From positions 1-63,496 of IMG/VR virus record IMGVR_UViG_3300012920_000036: DNA of 63,496 bases; one strand, written 5' to 3'. Each line of letters begins with the position of its first letter. The first letter of the stretch is position 1. Of this stretch, positions 6,604-14,005 are shown one piece after another. A program made the translations under genes and the position numbers. A model generated the notes under the pieces. The model ran no database searches, was not told the DNA's origin, and was given only the letters and a program-made list of their open reading frames with translations. The DNA is from a virus.

Positions 6604-7476
6604 ATGTTCAAGAAAGCAACAAAAGAGCAGGCCAAATTACGAATGGCATTAGCAGGAGTCTCCGGCTCCGGTAAAACATACACCAGTCTTTTATTTGGAA
6701 CCACCATTGGAAAGACTGCATTCATCGACACCGAGAAAGGGTCAGCGTCAAAATATGCTGACCTTTTTGATTTCGATGTATTGGAACTGGATGACCACCA
6801 TCCAGACAAGTTTGTCGAAGCGATCAAGGCGGCAGAGTCGGATTACGATTGTGTTGTCATCGATTCGCTTACTCACGCTTGGAACGGGAAAAATGGCTGT
6901 CTTGAATTGGCAGACCAGGAATCAGCAAGGAGTAAGAGCAACAACAGTTACATTGCTTGGAAAAAGATCACTCCTATCCATGACCGGCTTATCGCCTCAA
7001 TCCTGTCGGCTGAATGTCACGTCATCGCGACGATGCGACAAAAGCAACAGTATGAGGCAGGCAAAAACGAACAGGGAAGATTTACCGTAGCTCGTCTGGG
7101 AATGGCTCCTGTTCAGCGGGATTCAGTCGAATACGAGTTCGACATAATGGGCGAGATGAACATCGACAACCAGTTGGTGATTACCAAAAGCCGAATGGCT
7201 TCATTGTCCGGCAAGGTATTCACAAAACCAGACGCTGAAATAGCAAAGCAAATCATGGCTTGGTGTGGTAGCGGAGACGCCCCGAAAGAGTATTCGCTAG
7301 ACATCGCACTACAAACTCAGCTTGAGCCAATTATCAGCGGCAAAGAGGTTAATCTCGATAACTGGTTGAAAAAGGAAAAGCACATCACGACTAAACAGAC
7401 GTGGAGGAACATGCCGCACAGCATTGCGGAGAGAGCCATCAAAAACTCTGAAAAGTTCCTAGCAGCAATATCGTAA
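6604..7476 (+). CDS. Sak4-like RecA-fold ATPase (AAA_24), 290 aa
   Basis: Walker A GVSGSGKT at residues 18-25 and a Walker B strand CVVIDS at about 83-88 place it in the AAA_24/Sak4 group, single-domain RecA-like ATPases of phage recombination modules. The C-terminal 70 residues are an extra helical domain. SSB and a nuclease lie downstream, the usual partners in single-strand annealing. It probably loads on ssDNA and promotes annealing. Confidence 0.85.
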   Translation: MFKKATKEQAKLRMALAGVSGSGKTYTSLLFGTTIGKTAFIDTEKGSASKYADLFDFDVLELDDHHPDKFVEAIKAAESDYDCVVIDSLTHAWNGKNGCLELADQESARSKSNNSYIAWKKITPIHDRLIASILSAECHVIATMRQKQQYEAGKNEQGRFTVARLGMAPVQRDSVEYEFDIMGEMNIDNQLVITKSRMASLSGKVFTKPDAEIAKQIMAWCGSGDAPKEYSLDIALQTQLEPIISGKEVNLDNWLKKEKHITTKQTWRNMPHSIAERAIKNSEKFLAAIS

Positions 7477-7527
7477 AAATTTGGGCAGGAATAGAGTCGA
7501 GAGGAGAACTCCGAACGAGGCTTGCAT

Positions 7528-7597
7528 ATGGCATATAAATACAACGACGAGACTCCGTTGTACCGCATAGATGGTTGGACATAAATGCATATGCCAT
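7528..7597. repeat. Inverted repeat around an 18-codon open frame
   Basis: ATGGCATAT (7528-7536) and ATATGCCAT (7589-7597) form a 9-base inverted repeat in the 171-base gap 7477-7647, and TGCATATG is also directly repeated. Between them runs an 18-codon frame starting MAYKYNDETP, with GAGG seven bases upstream. Either a regulatory site or a leader peptide; neither is proven. Nothing else is visible in this gap. Confidence 0.3.
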
Positions 7598-7647
7598 CCC
7601 ACCTAAGTGCAGCCTTTTGATGAACACCTGTCCTATTTAATTTAATA

Positions 7648-7881
7648 ATGGCTAACTCAAACCAAGAAACATTTCAGCAATCAGAGGCTGGGCATTACAG
7701 CTACCACTCTCTGGATAACCCCTTTGGCTATAATGAAATTAGTAAAAAAGTTTCACGCAAATTAAGGCTCAACATTTTAAAGGGGAGGTGGTCACCGGAC
7801 ACAAGCGACGACATGCAGATGTTGCGTAAATTCAAGGAAAGCAAACTCACCCCAGAGAAGTTTTTGGAAACGTGGAAGTAA
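7648..7881 (+). CDS. Unknown protein of the recombination operon, 77 aa
   Basis: A hydrophilic protein with aromatic residues near the N-terminus (SYHSLDNPFGYNE) and a basic helical middle (KKVSRKLRLNILK). No domain is recognised. It follows an AT-rich leader (TTTAATTTAATA) without Shine-Dalgarno and precedes the split nuclease. Confidence 0.55.
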   Translation: MANSNQETFQQSEAGHYSYHSLDNPFGYNEISKKVSRKLRLNILKGRWSPDTSDDMQMLRKFKESKLTPEKFLETWK

Positions 7882-7887
7882 AAAAAT

Positions 7888-8115
7888 ATGGCAGCTTCAG
7901 ACTTATCAGAATCGGGCAACTCAGGGGAAAAAATGGAAGAAAGGGGTCACCACCCACACAGCCCCAGCACATGGGCGAAAATAAAAAAGTGCAGCTTGTA
8001 CAAGAGCGACCCAACGCCAAGTAAGTACGCTCTGATCGGAACTCAAAGCCATGAACTTTTGGAGGAAAAGTTAAAGTCATACAACAAGAGTGTCCGTAAA
8101 AATAACATTGAATGA
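7888..8115 (+). CDS. N-terminal piece of split AddB/Cas4-type Fe-S nuclease, 75 aa
   Basis: HSPSTWAKIKKC (Cys35) is the start motif of RecB-like PD-(D/E)XK nucleases with a 4Fe-4S cluster, and GTQSHELLEE (51-60) carries the first catalytic Glu. The frame then ends soon after the GTG of the next gene (8090). The rest of the fold, with the Asp, the D-x-K pair and three more Cys, is encoded in the same frame from 8521. On its own this fragment cannot be an enzyme; see the finding on gene splitting. Confidence 0.7.
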   Translation: MAASDLSESGNSGEKMEERGHHPHSPSTWAKIKKCSLYKSDPTPSKYALIGTQSHELLEEKLKSYNKSVRKNNIE

Positions 8116-8566
8116 AGGCGAGACGGCTGTCGCATCAGTCTCCGCAATTCTGCGCTACACAGTCAACAGAGCCTCTGGAGTTGTTGACCGTAAGGGTGGG
8201 CCGCAATCGTGTTGGAAAACAGACCTAAACGGTGTCGGTGCTGAAATGGCATTCGCTAAATACAAGAACCTCTATCCAGATTTTTCCACCAACCCACGGC
8301 AGGGGGGAAGCGACTTTACGTTAATCAATGGTGATGAGGTTGACATTAAATGCACCCAGTACAAGACCGGCAAACTGATCGTCAACAAGGACAAGAACAC
8401 CTCCAAAACTAAATATTATATTTTAGTAATAGGAGAAGTTCCGACATTTGAAATTGTGGGATACGCCACAGCGGATGAGGTCTTCAAGAATGAAAACCTC
8501 AAGGAGATTTATGGCCGTGAATGTTACCAAATAGAACAATGCAATCTGCACCAAATACAGGGGTAG
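8090..8566 (+). CDS. PD-(D/E)XK nuclease-like protein inserted in the Fe-S nuclease gene, 158 aa
   Basis: Shows GVGAEMAFAKY (catalytic Glu near 52), RQGGSDF with Asp, and DEVDIKCT with D-x-K, an arrangement seen in a common phage protein family (GPQ...D.NG.GAE.AFAK ... VD.K.T). The GTG start lies within the end of the upstream nuclease fragment and its stop within the start of the downstream fragment. It is thus a complete gene that exactly occupies the break, like a free-standing homing endonuclease; a mobile origin is inferred. Confidence 0.7.
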   Translation: MSVKITLNEGETAVASVSAILRYTVNRASGVVDRKGGPQSCWKTDLNGVGAEMAFAKYKNLYPDFSTNPRQGGSDFTLINGDEVDIKCTQYKTGKLIVNKDKNTSKTKYYILVIGEVPTFEIVGYATADEVFKNENLKEIYGRECYQIEQCNLHQIQG

Positions 8567-9372
8567 AGTGGGCATACGAGTACGTCCTCGATGTCGCTAA
8601 AGGCGAGGAGTGCCTGCTTGAGGAGAACGTCAGTTATGAACGTGACGGTGAAGTTCTTTACAGCGGATACGCCGACGTGATCGTTGGCAACCACATCCTA
8701 GATTACAAGGAATCATCTGAAGGCTACTACCGCCCACAGCTAAACGGATATGCGGCTGCGTGGATGCAGAAAACATTTAAAGAGGAACTGACGTGCCATG
8801 TCCTTTACGGACAAACCCAACGCGCCGATGTGTGGACAATCACCGCTGATGAAGCCGATGAATATGTCACATCAATTTTTGAGATAGTTAATTCAGAAAA
8901 CAAAACGCCGACAGCAAATGAGTACTGCAAGTGGTGTGCAAATTTATCCGGTTGCAGCGGTGTTAATGAACTCATGGTCAGCGCAATCCAAGAAGGTTTA
9001 ATAGTAAACTTCGATTGCCCAGAAAGATTATCCGCAGCCAAGAAGCTCGTTCCAATTTTCAAGGCGTGGATAGACGGCGTGGACAAGCTGACCAAATCCA
9101 CACTTGAAAGCGGAGGCGAGGTTCCTGGCTACAGGCTATCGGAACGCAACGGTAGACAATTTGTAAGTAACGATTTTTTTGCAGAGGTGGCAATGCAAAG
9201 CACCGTTAGGAATTACGACATCACAAAAGTTTTGGAACAATGCAGCATCACAGTTCCTAAAGCCAAGGCGTTGTTTAAGGACATAACTGGAAATGATTTA
9301 CCGCAGGAGTTTTTGCCAAGGAGCAATAAGACTTTTGCCGTATTAGCAGATAAGACTAAAAAAATAGATTAG
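8521..9372 (+). CDS. C-terminal piece of split AddB/Cas4-type Fe-S nuclease, 283 aa
   Basis: GYADVIVGNHILDYKESS gives Asp52 and Asp61-x-Lys63 of the PD-(D/E)XK site, and CKWCANLSGC gives Cys136, Cys139 and Cys145, the CX2CX5C ending of Fe-S exonucleases such as AddB and Cas4. The remaining 130 residues are helical. The start may be the ATG at 8521 or the one at 8539. The missing N-terminal Cys and Glu are in the piece at 7888-8115, in the same frame. A role in end resection with the Sak4-like ATPase and SSB is likely if the halves associate. Confidence 0.75.
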   Translation: MLPNRTMQSAPNTGVEWAYEYVLDVAKGEECLLEENVSYERDGEVLYSGYADVIVGNHILDYKESSEGYYRPQLNGYAAAWMQKTFKEELTCHVLYGQTQRADVWTITADEADEYVTSIFEIVNSENKTPTANEYCKWCANLSGCSGVNELMVSAIQEGLIVNFDCPERLSAAKKLVPIFKAWIDGVDKLTKSTLESGGEVPGYRLSERNGRQFVSNDFFAEVAMQSTVRNYDITKVLEQCSITVPKAKALFKDITGNDLPQEFLPRSNKTFAVLADKTKKID

Positions 9373-9373
9373 T

Positions 9374-9772
9374 ATGAGTAACTACAACAGAACGGTGTTA
9401 ACCGGACACCTCACAAGCAAACCGGAAACCAAGGAACTGCCAAGCGGAACTACGGTTACAGAATGTGACATAGCTGTTAACAAGTCATGGAAGGACAAGA
9501 GTGGCGAGTGGCAGGAGAAGGTAAGTTTTGTTCCGTGCAAAATATGGGGTGAGCGTGGGCCAGCTATTGCTGAACGATTCGACAAGGGACAACACGTTCT
9601 GATCGAAGGCGAGATCGAGATGGATAGCTGGGATGACAAGGAGACGGGCAAGAAAAGAACAAAGCTATCCATCATCATTACAAAGATGCTGAAGCTGGGA
9701 AGGCTTGGAGGAGGCGAACCAAACGAGGCTCCTAAAGCTGCACCGAAAAAAGACGACGACGTACCTTTCTAA
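9374..9772 (+). CDS. ssb: Single-stranded DNA-binding protein, 132 aa
   Basis: A full OB-fold SSB: NRTVLTGHLTSKPETKEL at the start, FVPCKIWGERGPAIAERFDKG in the middle, and the acidic hydrophobic tip DDDVPF that recruits replication and repair proteins. It lies between the split nuclease and a RusA-like gene in the recombination operon and protects ssDNA during replication and annealing. Confidence 0.93.
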   Translation: MSNYNRTVLTGHLTSKPETKELPSGTTVTECDIAVNKSWKDKSGEWQEKVSFVPCKIWGERGPAIAERFDKGQHVLIEGEIEMDSWDDKETGKKRTKLSIIITKMLKLGRLGGGEPNEAPKAAPKKDDDVPF

Positions 9773-9773
9773 T

Positions 9774-10113
9774 TTGCCTGTAAATAAAAATGATTCATCT
9801 GGTGATACAGGGGCATGGTCACATCATAAATTTCAAGAACTGCAAAGCTTGTTGGAGGAATATGTTGGTCACAGTCCCAAAGGCAAAAAACCAGATGAAG
9901 GCGATAGTGCAAGATTTCGTGTCACAATTGATCTCCTTGTATCAGACAACCGACGCCGCGACCCAGACGGGGCAATCAATACAATCATGGATTGCCTCGT
10001 CTCTGCCGTCCGACGATTCGGTGAGGGAGATCGACCAAATACTCGTTCGCGTAAAGCGAGTTCCAAAAGGAAAAGAGGGAGCAATCATAACGCTAAATAA
10101 AATCAACCAATGA
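9774..10113 (+). pseudogene. RusA-like Holliday junction resolvase with +1 frameshift
   Basis: Frame one (from a TTG at 9774) gives RFRVTIDLLVSDNRRRDPDGAI and ...NTIMDCLV, matching the Asp-rich RusA core. The expected ending, DDSVREIDQILVRVKRVPKG, lies in the next frame and stops at 10113. The switch is needed around 10005-10015, by skipping one base. It may be a real mutation, a sequencing error or programmed frameshifting. The usual N-terminal strand of RusA is not obvious. Without the shift the first frame runs to 10100 with an unrelated tail. Confidence 0.6.
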
Positions 10114-10116
10114 ATT

Positions 10117-10326
10117 TAGCCCCACCCGTTCATAGTACAGATCAAATCAGACGAGCTTGGTTCCGCACGTCTGCCATTTGTTTTTTGGTGTTTTCCAAAT
10201 GGTTAAGGGTGGTCTGTGGGTGGGGCTATCAATTTAGTGGAACAACCCAGCGCCGTTGCTGGACGCCACTAAACCCCATGCAGGGGGCGGCTAATCCATC
10301 CTGCATGGGGATATAATTTTTTTTAA
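10117..10326 (+). ncRNA. Compact multi-stem structured RNA with intrinsic terminator
   Basis: Five perfect stems are nested here: P1 TAGCCCCACCC/GGGTGGGGCTA (10117-10127 with 10218-10228) closes P2 CAGACG/CGTCTG (10148-10153 with 10168-10173) and P3 CCATTTG/CAAATGG (10174-10180 with 10196-10202). Then P4 TTTAGTGG/CCACTAAA (10233-10240 with 10266-10273) holds CCAGC/GCTGG (10247-10251 with 10258-10262), and P5 is the terminator. This is far more perfect pairing than expected by chance. The class is unknown to me; a cis leader of the replication genes or a small trans-acting RNA are both possible. Confidence 0.65.
10274..10326 (+). terminator. Intrinsic terminator before the initiator operon
   Basis: CCCCATGCAGG (10274-10284) pairs over 11 bases with CCTGCATGGGG (10300-10310), followed by ATATAATTTTTTTT. 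It ends the structured RNA and separates the recombination genes from the replication genes beginning at 10329. Confidence 0.8.
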
Positions 10327-10328
10327 TC

Positions 10329-10691
10329 ATGGACGACAAAAACAAAACTACAACAGATAGTGGCCAAGATTTAATCGAATTGAACGGCCAAATGGTAAAC
10401 GAAACCCTTGCAAAAAAAGAAGTTAGGGAGTCGTTTAATTTAATGGCTCATCTTGCTAATGGCGCTTCAGTTCGCGACTTGCCCAGAATCGTTGACAAGA
10501 CGGATTTGAATGAAGATGACAAGTTCATCATTGCGGCTCTTGTCGTGACCTGTAATGCGTTCTGCTACGACATAGCAGGCGAACCTAAAGCAGATGAGAT
10601 TCTCGGCGGCACAGAGGGGTGGCAACTCCTGCGCGAGGCTCTAAACGCTGTTCAGCCACAGGAGGAGGCAGAGGGGGATGTCGGCAACTAA
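10329..10691 (+). CDS. Unknown acidic protein, 120 aa
   Basis: Helical, acidic at both ends, no recognised domain. Starts three bases past the T-run of the terminator with no Shine-Dalgarno, and overlaps the initiator gene by 14 bases. Its place directly before the replication initiator suggests a replication accessory or regulatory function, by position only. Confidence 0.6.
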   Translation: MDDKNKTTTDSGQDLIELNGQMVNETLAKKEVRESFNLMAHLANGASVRDLPRIVDKTDLNEDDKFIIAALVVTCNAFCYDIAGEPKADEILGGTEGWQLLREALNAVQPQEEAEGDVGN

Positions 10692-11529
10692 TTGCCTATT
10701 TCAATTCTGGACGTGGCGAAGGAACGGCATCGAATTCAAACCGACTGACTGCGACCTGTACTACTGCCTTTTAGACAGTAGCGTCAGGTTTGGTGGAGGG
10801 GAATTTACCCTCTCAAATAAGTGGCTGATGAACTTGCTGGGCGTATCACTTCGCCAGCTTCAGCTATCGCGTGAACGACTACACGATCAAGGTCTGATCT
10901 CGTACAAAAACGGGTCACAGACCAGTACTCCGAGATACGAAATCAACGACATCTCAGAGGTCAAACATCCCGACCAATTACGGGCTAGTAGTACTATCCA
11001 AAGTGCTGATCAAAGTACTGTCCAAAGTAGTACCCAAAGTACTGATGGAAGTACTGATCAAAGTAGTGAAACGTCAACAAAGTTGGTTAAAAAGAAAAGT
11101 AAAAGTAAAAATAAAAAATATATAGATATCTTTGTAGACCGAACACTACTCCCAGAAAGCCTCAGAGGAGATGAAACGGTCAAAGCGTTGAAAGGTTATC
11201 TGGAACATCGCAGGGCTAAAGGCGCTAAGAATTACACCGATCAAGGACTGGACAAGTTGCTGAAGCTTTTAACCGGCTGGGAATCTGAATCAGCCGGTAA
11301 AGCGGCGGCTAGTCTCGATCACTCGGTTTTAAACAACTGGGTGGGTTGTTTTGAGAAAAAGGATTTCGGGGTAGCTCTTCCGGCAAAAACTAAAAACAAA
11401 ATACCCTCATGGAAACTCGATGAAGTCATAGGCGGCTTACAGGACGAGCTTCTTCGTACACACAGCAAGGAAGAGAGGGAAAGAATCTCCCTTCAGATCA
11501 AGGAATTAAAAGCTCAACGAGATGACTAA
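10678..11529 (+). CDS. Replication initiator, lambda-O-like, 283 aa
   Basis: Residues 1-90 form a winged-helix domain (FTLSNKWLMNLLGVSLRQLQLSRERL...LISYKNG) as in phage O/DnaD-type initiators. Residues about 100-145 are a Gln/Ser/Thr linker then a Lys-rich stretch, encoded by the iteron array and an A-rich tract. The C-terminal helical domain (about 150-283) would contact the helicase. The DnaB gene follows with an 8-base overlap. Order, domain plan and internal iterons match the lambda O gene and its origin. Confidence 0.75.
   Translation: MSATNCLFQFWTWRRNGIEFKPTDCDLYYCLLDSSVRFGGGEFTLSNKWLMNLLGVSLRQLQLSRERLHDQGLISYKNGSQTSTPRYEINDISEVKHPDQLRASSTIQSADQSTVQSSTQSTDGSTDQSSETSTKLVKKKSKSKNKKYIDIFVDRTLLPESLRGDETVKALKGYLEHRRAKGAKNYTDQGLDKLLKLLTGWESESAGKAAASLDHSVLNNWVGCFEKKDFGVALPAKTKNKIPSWKLDEVIGGLQDELLRTHSKEERERISLQIKELKAQRDD
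10999..11070 (+). repeat. ori: Iteron array inside the initiator gene, putative replication origin
   Basis: Six tandem 12-base units begin at 10999, 11011, 11023, 11035, 11047 and 11059, with consensus CAAAGTACTGAT; an AGTACT palindrome is at the centre of several. A degenerate seventh unit precedes them. Directly after them lies an A-rich unwinding tract (about 11075-11140). Repeats plus adjacent A+T-rich DNA within an O-like gene is the arrangement of oriLambda. Confidence 0.7.
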
Positions 11530-12868
11530 TCGCCAGCCACCAAGAAGTGATGAAGCAGAAAAGGGTTTCCTTGGCTGCATTCTTCTCGGTGCTATGGACG
11601 AAGCTGTCGCGCTTGAGCCGAAGGTTTCAGAGGAATGGTTCGCTGATCACAAGCATCAGCTTCTATGGGAATCATTCATCTCCATGATGAATGCGAATAA
11701 GCCGGTGGATATCCAGACACTTGTTCACTATCTGGGAGAGAAAAAGACTTTAAGCAAGATAGGTGGGCCGTCCTACCTCACAGAGCTACAGGATTCCACT
11801 CCTAGCGCATTTAATCTCCAGTACTGGTACGACATCCTAAAGGAAAAGAAATTCGCTAGAAGGGCTATTAGCGGGGCAACACGGATACTTGACGCAGCGT
11901 ACATGGATACCACCGCACTTGACCTAGTTGTCAACGAGGTGGAAAACGAAATATTCTCTCTATCCAACGAAGCAGAATCCAAAGAGGAAACGCAGCAGGA
12001 TTCGCTCATCCGCATCGCCGGTAACATGGAGAAAGCCGCAGCCGGTGAGTCTGTCCAAACCGGCATCCGCACACACTTTCCAGACTTCGATCATTACACC
12101 GGAGGATTACACGCCGGCCAGCTAATCATTATCGCTGCCAGACCAGGAATTGGTAAGACATCGTTCGCCCTCAATATCGCCAGCAATCTACTTTTCCCAG
12201 CTTACGGCGACCCTACTCCTGTCGGCATATTCTCCCTTGAGATGACCCGCGATCAACTCAACACCCGCATGATAGGTGGCTTGTGCAAAGTCAACATGCG
12301 CCGAGTCATGCAAGCCAAAAGCAGGCTCACCCTTGAGCAGCAAAAGAAAATGGCGGAGATCATCCCCACGCTAATGAAGTCACCTCTCGTCATCGATGAC
12401 AGGGGAGGCATCAACATTAACCAAATCTTTTCCCGCGCCAGACGCATGGTTCGTAAGGAGAAAGTCAAAGTCATATTCATCGACTACCTCCAACTGGTTC
12501 GTGGGCCAAAAGGAATCGACAAAAAGAATTATGAAGTAGGTTACGTCTCTGAAACTCTCAAGGCTATGGCCAAGGAACTCAACGTCGTTGTCGTGGCACT
12601 CGCTCAGATGTCGCGCACCTTTGAATCACAAGATCGTCGCCCACGACTTTCAGACCTAAAGGACAGCGGCAACCTAGAGCAGGACGCTGATGTTGTCGGC
12701 TTCCTATACCCCCATAACCCAGAGGAATCTCACGACGCAAACATCGTACCGGCTCGACTGGATCTTGCCAAAGTTCGCGAAGGAGAATCCGGCTCAATCT
12801 GCGACTTAACTTTCTTCAAGGAATACACCCTCTTTGAATCTGCACCTAAATTTCCTGACTACGAATAA
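11522..12868 (+). CDS. dnaB: Replicative DNA helicase DnaB, 448 aa
   Basis: N-terminal helical domain (PRSDEAEKGFLGCIL...) and RecA-like C-terminal domain with Walker A ARPGIGKT at 206-213, FSLEMTRDQL, Walker B VKVIFIDYLQL near 317-327, and DLKDSGNLEQDADVV. Full length for the family. It starts within the end of the initiator gene (ATGA-type overlap), so initiator and helicase are co-translated and probably form the loading complex at the internal origin. Confidence 0.95.
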   Translation: MTNRQPPRSDEAEKGFLGCILLGAMDEAVALEPKVSEEWFADHKHQLLWESFISMMNANKPVDIQTLVHYLGEKKTLSKIGGPSYLTELQDSTPSAFNLQYWYDILKEKKFARRAISGATRILDAAYMDTTALDLVVNEVENEIFSLSNEAESKEETQQDSLIRIAGNMEKAAAGESVQTGIRTHFPDFDHYTGGLHAGQLIIIAARPGIGKTSFALNIASNLLFPAYGDPTPVGIFSLEMTRDQLNTRMIGGLCKVNMRRVMQAKSRLTLEQQKKMAEIIPTLMKSPLVIDDRGGININQIFSRARRMVRKEKVKVIFIDYLQLVRGPKGIDKKNYEVGYVSETLKAMAKELNVVVVALAQMSRTFESQDRRPRLSDLKDSGNLEQDADVVGFLYPHNPEESHDANIVPARLDLAKVREGESGSICDLTFFKEYTLFESAPKFPDYE

Positions 12869-12871
12869 TGT

Positions 12872-13282
12872 ATGCTGGCGGACGAATTTCCACTCATCGA
12901 AGATCAATGCAGGATGTTAGTTCTGATGGTGATTCTTCGGGCAGTAGAGGACTACCAACTGTGCGTGTCATCCGGTTATATCCGTGGAAACTCCGTCGAT
13001 ACCTCCAAGATATATCACAATTTCAAAACCAACACCGGCAGACTCGGACTAGGTCTAAGCGAACCCTGTGACATACAATCACTCATATCTTTTTTTCACG
13101 GGGAAGGTCTTGAAAACCTCCTTGAAGTCGCAAGCCTCAACGTCGATGCCGACTGCGTCAAACGCGCCTTACACCTCCCATACGGCTCAATCTCAGGCGC
13201 TTTCTTTGGAACAGTCGAAAGTAACTTCACCCAATGTGGAAACTACTCAACAACCTACCCAGACCCAGAAATCAATTTTTAG
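12872..13282 (+). CDS. Phage protein of unknown function, 136 aa
   Basis: MLADEFPLIEDQCRMLVLMVILRAVEDY is helical; farther on, ISFFHGEGLENLLEVASLNVDADCVKRAL resembles an 'FFxSxxxExLCxxxGLDPxxVRxxL' segment frequent in phage and prophage hypothetical proteins. I prefer the ATG at 12872 over the one at 12868, which opens a different frame without family-like content. It follows the helicase directly. Confidence 0.7.
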   Translation: MLADEFPLIEDQCRMLVLMVILRAVEDYQLCVSSGYIRGNSVDTSKIYHNFKTNTGRLGLGLSEPCDIQSLISFFHGEGLENLLEVASLNVDADCVKRALHLPYGSISGAFFGTVESNFTQCGNYSTTYPDPEINF

Positions 13283-13286
13283 CACT

Positions 13287-13628
13287 ATGGAAATAGAACA
13301 ACTACAAAACCAAATCGTATCCGCCCTCGAAATCAAAACCGACATGGGAAAGGAAGCTGTCCATGTGTTCCTAGAATGCATGAGTCTCCTAGACAAAAAG
13401 CAACAGGACTACGGCTCCAGTAATATCGCCCCATCCAAGGACGTTGATTTCAATCTGCTAGGCGTGTCCTTCCGCACCAATGACAAAGTGCAAAGGGCAT
13501 TCAATCTCATCAAAACCAAAATGAGAGAAGGCGGTGAGCCAAACAATGAGTCTCTGGAAGACACATTCAAGGACACCGTAAACTACGGAGTCATCTCCAC
13601 TCTAGTTCACAGGGGGATTTGGAAATAA
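13287..13628 (+). CDS. Nmad1/DUF1599-like protein, 113 aa
   Basis: LLDKKQQDYGSSNIA, then FRTNDKVQRAFNLIKTK and NNESLEDTFKDTVNYGVIS, is the pattern of the DUF1599 / nucleotide-modification-associated domain 1 group, small helical proteins found beside phage nucleotide metabolism genes. I start at the ATG at 13287; the frame is open farther upstream within the previous gene. Exact activity is unknown. Confidence 0.7.
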   Translation: MEIEQLQNQIVSALEIKTDMGKEAVHVFLECMSLLDKKQQDYGSSNIAPSKDVDFNLLGVSFRTNDKVQRAFNLIKTKMREGGEPNNESLEDTFKDTVNYGVISTLVHRGIWK

Positions 13629-13807
13629 GTTACTGGGTGGAAAAAGCACAAGCTGAAATTCGTTGGAGGAAATACGCAGAAGAATGCCTTGCAAATCCAA
13701 AAGCAACAGAGTCAGAAATCAAATGCGCCATTCTCGGAATACAATGCTTCGACAAGGAACTAGCCAAAAAATTGGAAGCCAAGAAACCTTACAAGCTAAA
13801 GATATAA
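13619..13807 (+). CDS. Small unknown protein, 62 aa
   Basis: Helical, with WVEKAQAEIRWRKYAEECLANP and a basic end KKLEAKKPYKLKI. It needs a TTG start at 13619 (overlap of 10 bases with the gene before) or a GTG at 13637. No family recognised. Confidence 0.5.
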   Translation: MEISYWVEKAQAEIRWRKYAEECLANPKATESEIKCAILGIQCFDKELAKKLEAKKPYKLKI

Positions 13808-13812
13808 TCATC

Positions 13813-13875
13813 ATGGATGAAGAGGATGCCATCGCTTACGAACTAGCCAAACAAAGGGAAAACAATGTGGGATGA
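13813..13875 (+). CDS. Very small open frame, 20 aa
   Basis: MDEEDAIAYELAKQRENNVG, acidic and helical, bridges the gap between 13807 and the zinc-ribbon gene, which it overlaps by 11 bases. It may simply couple translation. Confidence 0.35.
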   Translation: MDEEDAIAYELAKQRENNVG

Positions 13876-14005
13876 ATATGACTGCATCGACCCTGAGTGG
13901 GATGATGAATGCAGAGACTGCGGACGTACTTTTACGAACCAAGGTCTGCACGGAATCGAATGCCCACATTGCGAAGAAGAAAACGACGAGGAGGAAGAGG
14001 AATGA
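13865..14005 (+). CDS. Zinc-ribbon-like protein, 46 aa
   Basis: Two CxxC pairs (CRDCG and CPHCE), 17 residues between the second Cys of one and the first of the next, form a plausible zinc ribbon, flanked by an acidic end (ENDEEEEE). The gene is short but well placed: it overlaps its neighbours on both sides, the right one by ATGATG at 14002. Confidence 0.6.
   Translation: MWDEYDCIDPEWDDECRDCGRTFTNQGLHGIECPHCEEENDEEEEE

Noticed and set aside
8090-8566. Group I intron or intein in the Fe-S nuclease gene
   Set aside because: The inserted stretch is fully used by one coding frame with its own start and stop, in a frame different from its host gene; no room for an intron core and no intein motifs.
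9790-10113. Separate 107-codon gene
   Set aside because: Only its last 35 residues look like protein, and they are the missing end of the RusA-like gene; the rest is an out-of-frame shadow.
10110-10316. 68-codon frame between RusA-like and initiator genes
   Set aside because: It spans all the stems of the structured RNA and the terminator, has an unlikely Trp/Cys-rich composition and no family resemblance.
10999-11070. CRISPR array
   Set aside because: Tandem 12-base units without spacers, in frame with the initiator gene; iterons explain them better.
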